In this document: in pieces, positions 1 through 5,742 of the stretch
Numbering within the stretch: the first letter of the stretch is position 1
Layout: the number at the start of each line of letters is the position of its first letter
Assembly: GCA_001873075.1 (NCBI GenBank)
Contig: MNYL01000178.1
Location: 1 to 5,742 of the forward strand
Direction: 5' to 3'
Length of the DNA stretch: 5,742 nucleotides
Origin: Fibrobacteres bacterium CG2_30_45_31
GTDB lineage: Bacteria; Fibrobacterota; Fibrobacteria; Fibrobacterales; Fibrobacteraceae
Position numbers and translations under genes: made by a program
The notes under the pieces: model-generated
The model's input: the letters and a program-made list of their open reading frames with translations, nothing else
The model's database searches: none
What the model was told of the DNA's origin: nothing

Positions 1-266
1 AAAAACCGAGAACAACGCCAAAGCTCGCTTTGCCACGGCTCCGACTCAGCAACAGAACGAGTTCACTATGGCGAAGTATTTGTTGTGGTGTCACGTTTTC
101 CATCCTCACCCCTGCGGGGCTGCAAATCAGCTTTGCGAAGCCTGATGTTCCCCAGTGGGAGCGGGGCTTCGAGGGCAATAGAAAATGACTTTTTAGAGGT
201 GCCCGGCAGCCTGTTCCTGAACATTCCCAGGCCATATTCAATCGACTTTTATATCTTGAAACTACT
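1..266. other. Intergenic region without a recognisable gene
   Basis: Besides the 140-232 hairpin, this stretch holds short palindromes: CAAAGC-TC-GCTTTG at 19-32 and CCCC-TGC-GGGG at 109-119. All three plus-strand frames are free of stops from base 1 to 142. They close at 143-145, 186-188 and 268-270. None gives a protein-like sequence I can name: the translations are rich in Ser, Arg, Pro, Cys and His and look like non-coding DNA read through. The frame ending at 268-270 overlaps the next gene's ATG in an ATGA, which could be chance. An unrecognised 3' end of an upstream gene cannot be excluded, because the window starts here. A weak -10-like TATATC lies at 250-255, but no convincing -35 element precedes it. 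Confidence 0.5.
140..232. ncRNA. Candidate structured RNA or hairpin repeat (unassigned)
   Basis: This 93-base segment folds by eye into one long rod. The outer stem pairs 140-144 with 228-232 (GCCTG/CAGGC), then 145-150 with 219-224 (ATGTTC/GAACAT) around a 3-base bulge. Further in, 158-160 can pair with 215-217, 165-168 with 208-211 (GGCT/AGCC) and 173-177 with 200-204 (GGGCA/TGCCC). The tip is AAAA/TTTT (182-185 with 190-193) closed by TGAC. The largest internal loop is about 151-157 plus 161-164 against 212-214 and 218. No U-tract follows, so it is not a simple terminator. I looked for signatures of SRP RNA, tmRNA, RNase P RNA and common riboswitches on both strands and saw none. A short 6S-like RNA or a dispersed intergenic repeat both remain possible. 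The strand of transcription is unknown. Confidence 0.35.
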
Positions 267-1637
267 ATGAACGAAAATAACGTGGCTGTCATTGGTGCAG
301 GCATTACGGGTTTGACCGTTGCCTTTTATCTAAAAAAACAAGGAATTCCCTTTACCATTTTTGAAAAAAATGCCCGTGCTGGTGGAGTGATTCACTCCAT
401 GCAAAAAGACGGTTTTATTTGGGAAACAGGCCCCAATAACGCCGTCATAAGCAAGCCCGAAGTCCTAGAACTTTTTGAAGATCTCAACGCACTTTCTCTA
501 CTCGAAACCGCACCGAGCCTCGCTGGCAAACGTTACATCTGGAAAAATGGCAAATTGCACGCCATTCCGAGCGATCCACTCCACGGGCTCATCACACCAC
601 TTTTTTCCTTCCGTGATAAATTCGGACTTTTGCTGGAACCCTTTCGCAAAAAGGGCACCGACCCTCAAGAAAACCTTTCCAGCTTTGTACGTCGCCGTCT
701 CGGTAATTCCATTCTAGACTATACCGTAGATCCCTTTGTCTCCGGGGTGTACGCCGGCGATCCAGAGGTACTCATCACCAAATACGCTCTCCCTAAGCTT
801 TACAACTTGGAACAGAAATACGGAAGTTTTATCCGCGGTGCTATCCAATTGATGAAACAACCCAAATCGGATCGCGATCGCAAAGCCACCAAAAAGACAT
901 TCTCTGCGAAAGGCGGACTCAGTAGCCTAGTGGAGCAGTTAGTAGAAGCCATCGGTCAAGATCACTTTGTTTTCGAATGCGATCATCTGAAAGTCACCCC
1001 CAAAGAAAAGGAATATTCCATTTCTTGTTCTCGCGGTGAATTGGGCTCCTTCACAAAAGTGATCACCACCTTTGGTGCAAACCACATCTTTGATGCGCTG
1101 CCATTCCTTACGGGGAAAGGCTTTGACGATGCAAGCGTGGTGCGCTATGCGAAGGTGGCTGAAGTCGCCGTGGGTTTCAAAGAATGGAAAGGGATTCCTC
1201 TGGATGGATTTGGCGCCCTCGTGCCCTCCAAAGAAAAACGCGATATCCTCGGCGTCCTTTTTATGTCTTCCCTTTTCCAAGGACGTGCCCCAGAGGGCGG
1301 TGCCATGCTCGCCACCTTTGTAGGCGGACTACGTCACCCGGAATTCGTTGCCTTGGACGACGAGAGCCTCAAGACACTCGTCAAACGGGAGCTCATTCAA
1401 ATGATGGGAATCCCCGACTTTTCTCCAGATATTTTTGAGATCAGTCGTCACGAGTTTGCAATTCCTCAATATGATATTGCAACCCCTCACCGCATTGCCG
1501 CCTACGATGCAATCGAAAAAGCCTATCCCGGATTACTTCTAGGGGGCAACGGCATCGGAGGTATCGGCATGGCTGATCGAATCAAACAAGGTCGAGAACT
1601 CGCCGAACGAGCGCTCTATCTAAATTCAACTTTTTGA
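267..1637 (+). CDS. hemG: Protoporphyrinogen/coproporphyrinogen oxidase (FAD-dependent, HemY/PPOX type)
   Basis: This FAD flavoenzyme takes six electrons from protoporphyrinogen IX, or coproporphyrinogen III in some lineages, to make the aromatic porphyrin late in heme synthesis. The 456-residue length is normal for the family. The N-terminus has the Rossmann dinucleotide motif GAGITG (residues 10-15), with Glu33 at the end of the second strand for the FAD ribose, and AGG at 38-40. GPNN (55-58) follows. The family signature DPFVSGVYAGDP lies at 155-166. The C-terminal FAD-contacting segment is GNGIGGIGMADRI (427-439). No signal peptide or clear membrane span is seen, as expected of a cytosolic or peripheral enzyme. 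The ATG at 267 is chosen because the FAD motif starts nine residues later. The Shine-Dalgarno sequence is poor. No other heme gene is nearby. The sequence does not separate protoporphyrinogen from coproporphyrinogen specificity, and some authors call this type hemY or cgoX. Confidence 0.92.
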   Translation: MNENNVAVIGAGITGLTVAFYLKKQGIPFTIFEKNARAGGVIHSMQKDGFIWETGPNNAVISKPEVLELFEDLNALSLLETAPSLAGKRYIWKNGKLHAIPSDPLHGLITPLFSFRDKFGLLLEPFRKKGTDPQENLSSFVRRRLGNSILDYTVDPFVSGVYAGDPEVLITKYALPKLYNLEQKYGSFIRGAIQLMKQPKSDRDRKATKKTFSAKGGLSSLVEQLVEAIGQDHFVFECDHLKVTPKEKEYSISCSRGELGSFTKVITTFGANHIFDALPFLTGKGFDDASVVRYAKVAEVAVGFKEWKGIPLDGFGALVPSKEKRDILGVLFMSSLFQGRAPEGGAMLATFVGGLRHPEFVALDDESLKTLVKRELIQMMGIPDFSPDIFEISRHEFAIPQYDIATPHRIAAYDAIEKAYPGLLLGGNGIGGIGMADRIKQGRELAERALYLNSTF

Positions 1638-1644
1638 GAAAGCC

Positions 1645-1672
1645 GCGACAAATGTTCTTTTTTTTGTATATT
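1645..1672 (+). promoter_or_regulatory. Putative sigma-70-type promoter of the tRNA-Leu gene
   Basis: A -35-like GCGACA (1645-1650, four of six matches to TTGACA) is followed after 16 bases by TATATT (1667-1672, five of six matches to TATAAT). Transcription would begin near 1679-1681, just ahead of the mature tRNA. The bases between the -10 element and the start (GGCGC) are GC-rich, as is common for stable-RNA promoters under stringent control. A T-run fills the spacer. The call is by inspection and position only. Confidence 0.4.
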
Positions 1673-1688
1673 TGGCGCACTCACACCT

Positions 1689-1771
<83 letters not shown>

Positions 1772-1818
1772 CGTTTCTATTTTGGTTTATGGACGGTTTT
1801 GTTTAAATTGAGAACATC

Positions 1819-2253
1819 ATGATCGAATTTTATCCCAACACTATCTATTATCCCCGCGAAGCGGTCGAAGCCAAATTTGAAAAAGGGGAGTTAAAATCCA
1901 CAGAGAAACGTCTCTTGGAATTTGCAGAACGTCATCGTAAAAGAGTTTGGGTTATTTCGAGTGAGGACAGCGTCAATCCTGATGACGAACTCCTCTTGGA
2001 TAATCTGCGCGCTTATCTTCTCATTCGGGGTTCATTGCACCCTGCCGCAGAAATGGGTGAACTCATCAAAGAGATCAACAAAGAAGTTTGGTACCGTAAC
2101 GAGACTCAAAAAGAACAACCAGAAGAAGTGGCTGTCGATTGGGAAGAACGTTATGCGGCCCAATGGCGCGAAGCGCGTATGTTCGAAGCATTTGTGCTCA
2201 TTGAAAAAATGCGCAGTCAGTTGATCGCTATTTTGCGTGCAACGAATCAGTAA
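1819..2253 (+). CDS. Hypothetical protein, 144 residues, soluble and helix-rich
   Basis: I do not recognise this family. The protein is small, charged and predicted soluble: no signal peptide, no membrane segment, no Cys cluster and no familiar catalytic motif. The N-terminus (MIEFYPNTIYYPRE) looks like a short beta/loop part. A Lys/Arg-rich helix (about 22-42) precedes a strand-like VWVIS (43-47). The middle (57-95) carries HPAAEMGELIKEINKEVWYR (74-93), which has the feel of a conserved core. The end (105-142) is a long amphipathic helix rich in Trp, Arg and Glu that could support oligomerisation or partner binding. The ATG at 1819 has a modest GAGA (1810-1813) five bases upstream. No clear promoter or terminator separates it from the tRNA 47 bases before, so co-transcription is possible. 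The organised composition and strong frame suggest a real gene. Confidence 0.75.
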   Translation: MIEFYPNTIYYPREAVEAKFEKGELKSTEKRLLEFAERHRKRVWVISSEDSVNPDDELLLDNLRAYLLIRGSLHPAAEMGELIKEINKEVWYRNETQKEQPEEVAVDWEERYAAQWREARMFEAFVLIEKMRSQLIAILRATNQ

Positions 2254-2275
2254 AAAAAGCAACTGTTCTTTTCTT
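2254..2275. terminator. Weak possible bidirectional terminator between convergent genes
   Basis: Only 27 bases separate the two convergent stop codons. Within them AAAAG-C-AA, loop CTG and TTCTTTT can form a small AT-rich hairpin with one bulged C. A-rich and T-rich flanks would give U-tracts in both directions. The stem is weak, so termination may instead lie inside the gene ends or depend on Rho. Confidence 0.25.
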
Positions 2276-2280
2276 AAAAA

Positions 2281-3957
2281 TTAATCAACAGACTTGATTA
2301 AAAGCTGGATGTTACGGCGTCCGTTATAAATGTTCCATGTCGGTTCAAAAGACACCCCGATACATTTTTCTCGCTCATTGATCTTAGCCTTCAAGTTGGG
2401 CATCCCAAAAGCGATGGCAGCAAAGGAATGGCGACCATCTTGGGTGAGTTCTAATTGCAAGTGTCCGCCACGAACTTCACGTAACTTAGACACTCGCACC
2501 TTTTCTGCGTGAAACACCGGGTAAGGGAATTTACCCCCGAAAGGCTCTAAATCGTGGAGACACTCCATGACCGTCGAATCTAATTCTGCAAGGGCAATAT
2601 CCAAATCAGGGCGCACCTCTGGTTCGGAGATCGCTTCATAATTCTGGTCCGTCGCGACAGTTTGCAAACGAGTGCGAAGCGTTTCAATATCATTTTGACG
2701 AACACTAAAACCCGCCGCATTCGCGTGCCCCCCCCACCGCAAGAAAAGATCGCGGCACTCAAAAAGAGCCTTGTGCCAATTGAATCCCAAGACAGCGCGC
2801 GCAGAAGCGTGGGCAACACCGTCTTCTTGAACAGAGAGAACCGCTGTCGGTCGATTAAACGTTTGTGCAAGCTTTGCTGCCACAATACCAATAACGCCCC
2901 AATGCCAGCAGAATCCATCCACGACAAGCACCTGAGGGAGAGTATCTCCATAACGGGCCTTGACCCAATCCATGGACATTTTTGAAATTTCAGCTTCTTT
3001 CTTTTTTCGATCATCATTAAACTTGTACAGCCGCTCTACCATGGCGGGCGCCATTACTTTGTCATCACAAAGTAAAAGTTCGAGAGCGGCATCTGGTTTT
3101 TCCATGCGACCCGGAGCATTCATCAAAGGCGCAATGCGGAACAGCACATCTTGTCCGCCTACATGTTCGGCGTTATCTAACTGGCGGTGGCATAACTCAC
3201 GCACACCAGGCCAATCGCTATTATGCATACGGGAAAGCCCCATACGCGTCATGTAACGGTTCTCTGGCGTCATCGGCATCAAATCGGCGAGGGTTCCCAT
3301 GGCCACCAAATCCAAGTAACGCTCTGGATTTTGTATCCCCAAACGACCAAAAAGTGCACAAATTAATTTATACGAAACCCCCACACCGCAAAGGTGCTTA
3401 TTGGGGTAGGAGCAAAGTTCTTGATAGGGGTCCAATAAAACATCCGAAGGAGGAAGCCCATCGCCAGAAGGTTGATGATGATCCACGACCATCACACGCA
3501 TCCCTTTTTCTTTGGCGTAGGCAATTTCTGCATTCGAAGTAATACCCGTATCGACCGTCACCAGATGGGTCACTCCCTGCTCAAGCATTTCATCAACGAT
3601 TGTAAGAGAAAGACCATAGCCAGAGGCAAAGCGACAAGGAAGACGCCACATCGCATTGATCCCCACTTCTGCAAATCCCCGTTTGAGAAGTGCGGTGGCA
3701 GTCATTCCATCCATATCATAGTCACCAAAAATGCAAAGCGAAACTCCAGGTTTGCAAGCTTCCATCACCCATTCCATGGCAGCGTCCATGCCACACATCA
3801 AAAAGGGATCATGTACACACGAAGATTCACAATGAAGTAGCGCGTATGCATCAGGAATCGAGTTGCATCCACGACTCACCAACAAACGTGCAATCAGATG
3901 GGGTAGTTTTAATTCTAACGCGATGGTCGAGGCTAGAAGTTCTTCCGAAGCATTCAT
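2281..3957 (-). CDS. recJ: Single-stranded-DNA-specific exonuclease RecJ
   Basis: RecJ degrades single-stranded DNA 5' to 3' with divalent metal, in RecF-pathway recombination, mismatch repair and base-excision repair. The 558-residue length is normal. The DHH phosphoesterase domain is intact: DYDMDG (79-84), the DTG of motif II (136-138), DHH (159-161), GVGVSYKL (191-198) and DLVAMGTLAD (216-225). NAPGRM (280-285) follows. The DHHA1 domain has the WHWGVIGIVA segment (351-360), ASARA (384-388) and GGHANAAGF (409-417). The last 80 or so residues fit the C-terminal OB-like domain that binds DNA. The ATG overlaps the upstream holB stop as TAATG, and a good Shine-Dalgarno GAGGG (3967-3971) sits nine bases before it, so this start is well supported. 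A run of eight G on the coding strand (2728-2735) encodes part of the GGH motif. It is the last gene of the envC-like, holB, recJ operon. Confidence 0.96.
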   Translation of the reverse strand: MNASEELLASTIALELKLPHLIARLLVSRGCNSIPDAYALLHCESSCVHDPFLMCGMDAAMEWVMEACKPGVSLCIFGDYDMDGMTATALLKRGFAEVGINAMWRLPCRFASGYGLSLTIVDEMLEQGVTHLVTVDTGITSNAEIAYAKEKGMRVMVVDHHQPSGDGLPPSDVLLDPYQELCSYPNKHLCGVGVSYKLICALFGRLGIQNPERYLDLVAMGTLADLMPMTPENRYMTRMGLSRMHNSDWPGVRELCHRQLDNAEHVGGQDVLFRIAPLMNAPGRMEKPDAALELLLCDDKVMAPAMVERLYKFNDDRKKKEAEISKMSMDWVKARYGDTLPQVLVVDGFCWHWGVIGIVAAKLAQTFNRPTAVLSVQEDGVAHASARAVLGFNWHKALFECRDLFLRWGGHANAAGFSVRQNDIETLRTRLQTVATDQNYEAISEPEVRPDLDIALAELDSTVMECLHDLEPFGGKFPYPVFHAEKVRVSKLREVRGGHLQLELTQDGRHSFAAIAFGMPNLKAKINEREKCIGVSFEPTWNIYNGRRNIQLLIKSVD

Positions 3958-5066
3958 TATTTATAACCCTCGAACAATTGAATTGCCAATGTTTGTAACG
4001 CGACCGTCGGCGTATTTTTGCGACCCACCACTTTTTCAGTGGTCGCGTCAACTTCAAGGAGTGCATTTTGTAATGCCGTAGCACCCCAATTGGCAATTCC
4101 CAATTCTTTCAAAGCAGAAGCCACTTGTGGCGCACGCGGTGGAGTTCCCGCCATCATTCGCACCACATCAGAAATCAGAAAGCTCACCCGATTAAGCAAA
4201 AGACAAGCATCATCGGGGTCTTTCAAGTTCTCCCCTTCCATAGCAAAAAACAAATCAGAATAATTCCCTTGAACCGAGTATTTCAAAAAATCCAACGCAA
4301 AAGAACCGTGCTCCGATTCATGGAGAGCATAAAACATCGCTTTTCCAGGAGCCCCCATCGCCATGCCCAAAGCATCAGGGGAGGCCGATTCCCCAGTCGT
4401 ATTCACCACAATTTCTTGCACCTCACTATCGAGGAGAGAGGGAAGTCTCAGAGAAAGGCAGCGACTCCGAATTGTCTGCAACAAGCGTTCACGAGAAGCT
4501 GTGGTGAGAATAAAGTAGGTATTGGGGGGAACTTCTTCTAAAGTTTTCAAAAAAGCATTGGCCGCAGACTCGTTCATGCGTTCCGCTTCTGCCACAATCA
4601 CAAAGTGCACACGATCCCCAGTCATTGCAAATTTAGAAGTCATGTGCCGAATCTGTTCCACCGAAATTTGCGCGATTGAAGACAAGTAATCCACAGTATA
4701 AGGGTTCTCAATAATCTGTGAAACGTAACCCTTCAAATAATCTTCCACCGTTTTGCTAGTGCTACCGAGAGAGGCCTCCGTGGCAGATTTAGCATTCGCT
4801 TCTTTTGTTTCCAAAGGAATCACCCAGCAATCCACATTGCCAGGGTCCACCGCCATTTTGCAGCCAAAACAATGCCCACAAGGGCGTTTGAGAGGGTCGG
4901 TACAACAAAGTGCTTGAGCCAGTTGAAGGGCAAGCTTTTTCTTGCCAATGCCTTTGGTTCCCTCAATGATCACCGCCTGCGGAAACCGATTTTCTTTAAG
5001 CGCAGACACCAAGCGATCCCTTGCCGGGGCCTGTGAATGGGGGCCTTTTAAGTCAAATTCAATCAT
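3957..5066 (-). CDS. holB: DNA polymerase III subunit delta' (clamp loader)
   Basis: Delta' is the stator of the clamp loader, working with delta and the DnaX subunits to place the beta clamp on primed DNA. From the ATG at 5066 the protein has 369 residues. Its N-terminal AAA+ part has GTKGIGKK (36-43), where the usual Ser/Thr after the P-loop Lys is Lys43, so ATP binding is doubtful, as for other delta' proteins. The zinc site is C54, C63, C66 and C69. The motif AFLKTLEE (171-178) precedes TYFILTTAS and the SRC motif (201-203), whose Arg acts as an arginine finger toward the neighbouring DnaX subunit. Residues about 83-133 form an extra segment between the zinc site and the ISVEQIR strand. 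The GTG at 5081 would add five residues, but ATG 5066 is preferred because it overlaps the upstream stop as ATGA. Its 3' end overlaps recJ by one base. Confidence 0.93.
   Translation of the reverse strand: MIEFDLKGPHSQAPARDRLVSALKENRFPQAVIIEGTKGIGKKKLALQLAQALCCTDPLKRPCGHCFGCKMAVDPGNVDCWVIPLETKEANAKSATEASLGSTSKTVEDYLKGYVSQIIENPYTVDYLSSIAQISVEQIRHMTSKFAMTGDRVHFVIVAEAERMNESAANAFLKTLEEVPPNTYFILTTASRERLLQTIRSRCLSLRLPSLLDSEVQEIVVNTTGESASPDALGMAMGAPGKAMFYALHESEHGSFALDFLKYSVQGNYSDLFFAMEGENLKDPDDACLLLNRVSFLISDVVRMMAGTPPRAPQVASALKELGIANWGATALQNALLEVDATTEKVVGRKNTPTVALQTLAIQLFEGYK
3967..3971 (-). promoter_or_regulatory. Ribosome binding site of recJ
   Basis: On the minus strand GAGGG lies nine bases upstream of the recJ ATG, inside the last codons of holB. 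It fixes the recJ start at 3957. Together with the TAATG stop/start overlap it indicates translational coupling. Confidence 0.65.
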
Positions 5067-5742
5067 TTCGTTTTTAACCACTGTAGAGGATCCAAAGTGC
5101 GGGTCCCTTCGCTTATCTGAAAATACAATTTAATTCCATTCAATGAGGCAAGATCGCCCACTTCACCGATTTCTTCACAATTCCGCACTTCCATACCCTC
5201 TTTAACGCGTATCGAGTTCAAATGTCCATAAACAGAATAAATACCACCCTCATGTTCAATAATAACGGAGGGACCGCGACCATCAATTTCCGTGACCATC
5301 ACCACTTTCCCCTTCGCCGCAGCCTTGATCGGGTTACCACGCTTCCCTCGAATTTCTATGCCTAAATTTTTGGTCATAATGTGAAGCACAGGGTGTTCAT
5401 GAGAACCATACTCACTAATAATGTCGCCTTGGAGTGGCATACATTTGGGGCCCACCGCCGCCATGACCGTACTCGGCGTAGTCTTTATTTTTCCCTTAGG
5501 CGCACTCTTTTTCTTTTTTGCTTCTTCCAATTCTTTTTTGCGTTTCTCTTCCAATTTTTTAATCAATGCAAGCATCGTTTTTTGGTTACGTTCAAACTCT
5601 TGGAGCGCTTGCTTTTGCACGTTCTTATCTCGCTTGAGTGTTTCAAGGACGGTTCCCTGATTCTTAATTTGCCCCACAAGGCCTTTTTCTTCTACCGCTT
5701 TTTTATTCCGCAACGTCCGCAGTTCTACCAAATGGGCCGACT
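5063..5742 (-). CDS. EnvC-like murein hydrolase activator, LytM/M23 domain (5' partial)
   Basis: The frame is open to the window edge, so the N-terminus, probably with a signal peptide, is missing. Counting the first full codon in the window as residue 1, about 1-80 are a Lys/Glu/Gln-rich coiled coil, followed by a basic Lys/Pro linker and a C-terminal LytM (peptidase M23) domain from about 102 to 225. The fold signatures are there (GDIISEYG, IEIRGKRGNPIKAAAKGKV, VYGHL, LYFQI, DPLQWL), but zinc ligands are lost: the HxxxD pair is N125 and E129, and the HxH pair is K204 and Y206. Only the His of VYGHL remains. This matches EnvC/NlpD-type proteins, which do not cut peptidoglycan but activate amidases at the septum. 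It is first of the three visible operon genes, and its TGA overlaps the holB ATG. I give no symbol because EnvC and NlpD-like proteins are hard to tell apart from a fragment. Confidence 0.85.
   Translation of the reverse strand, partial: SAHLVELRTLRNKKAVEEKGLVGQIKNQGTVLETLKRDKNVQKQALQEFERNQKTMLALIKKLEEKRKKELEEAKKKKSAPKGKIKTTPSTVMAAVGPKCMPLQGDIISEYGSHEHPVLHIMTKNLGIEIRGKRGNPIKAAAKGKVVMVTEIDGRGPSVIIEHEGGIYSVYGHLNSIRVKEGMEVRNCEEIGEVGDLASLNGIKLYFQISEGTRTLDPLQWLKTK

Noticed and set aside
100..240. SRP RNA, tmRNA, RNase P RNA or a cobalamin/TPP riboswitch in the leader of the oxidase gene
   Set aside because: The conserved sequence blocks of these RNAs are absent on both strands.
85..270. A 61-codon frame starting with GTG and overlapping the oxidase start by ATGA
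   Set aside because: The translation is low-complexity, rich in Ser, Arg and Pro, has no ribosome binding site and runs through the 140-232 hairpin. It looks non-coding.
939..1280. A 113-codon minus-strand frame inside the oxidase gene
   Set aside because: It is a shadow of the plus-strand gene, which carries clear family motifs across the same bases.
3472..3840. A 122-codon plus-strand frame opposite recJ, rich in His
   Set aside because: It is antisense to the conserved DHH domain of recJ. The His codons arise from reverse-complement reading and no initiation signal is seen.
5067..5081. Upstream GTG start for holB adding five residues
   Set aside because: ATG 5066 overlaps the preceding stop as ATGA, which fits translational coupling. 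The GTG has no ribosome binding site and the extra residues add nothing typical of the family.

Overview
The window reads as ordinary chromosomal DNA of moderate GC from a Gram-negative-type bacterium. It holds five protein genes, one tRNA and a structured intergenic segment. A murein-hydrolase activator with a LytM domain points to a diderm cell wall. The DNA polymerase III delta' subunit carries an extra segment before its clamp-loader core that resembles, from memory, delta' proteins of the Bacteroidetes/Fibrobacteres side of the tree. A member of the FCB group, possibly a Fibrobacter-like organism, is therefore my tentative guess. It is not proven by anything in the window.

Plus-strand part. 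Bases 1-266 have no recognisable gene but contain compact palindromes and one long imperfect rod-like hairpin (140-232), a candidate small RNA or repeat. Next comes a FAD-dependent protoporphyrinogen/coproporphyrinogen oxidase gene (267-1637). A tRNA-Leu with anticodon UAA (1689-1771) follows behind its own promoter-like sequence. A 144-residue conserved-looking hypothetical protein (1819-2253) follows 47 bases after the tRNA with no obvious terminator between them.

Minus-strand part. Three tightly coupled genes run right to left and converge on the hypothetical gene, leaving only 27 bases between them: an EnvC-like LytM-domain protein (5742-5063, 5' end outside the window), holB for the delta' clamp-loader subunit (5066-3957) and recJ for the single-strand exonuclease (3957-2281). 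The first junction is ATGA and the second TAATG, so translation of all three is probably coupled in one transcript. The operon joins septal peptidoglycan cleavage, replisome assembly and recombination repair, a set of chromosome and division housekeeping functions.

I found no defence system, mobile element, CRISPR array or clearly new multi-gene system. The less ordinary items are the 140-232 hairpin, the degenerate LytM active site, the uncharacterised 144-residue protein, an acceptor-stem mismatch in the tRNA, and an eight-G tract inside the recJ active-site motif.
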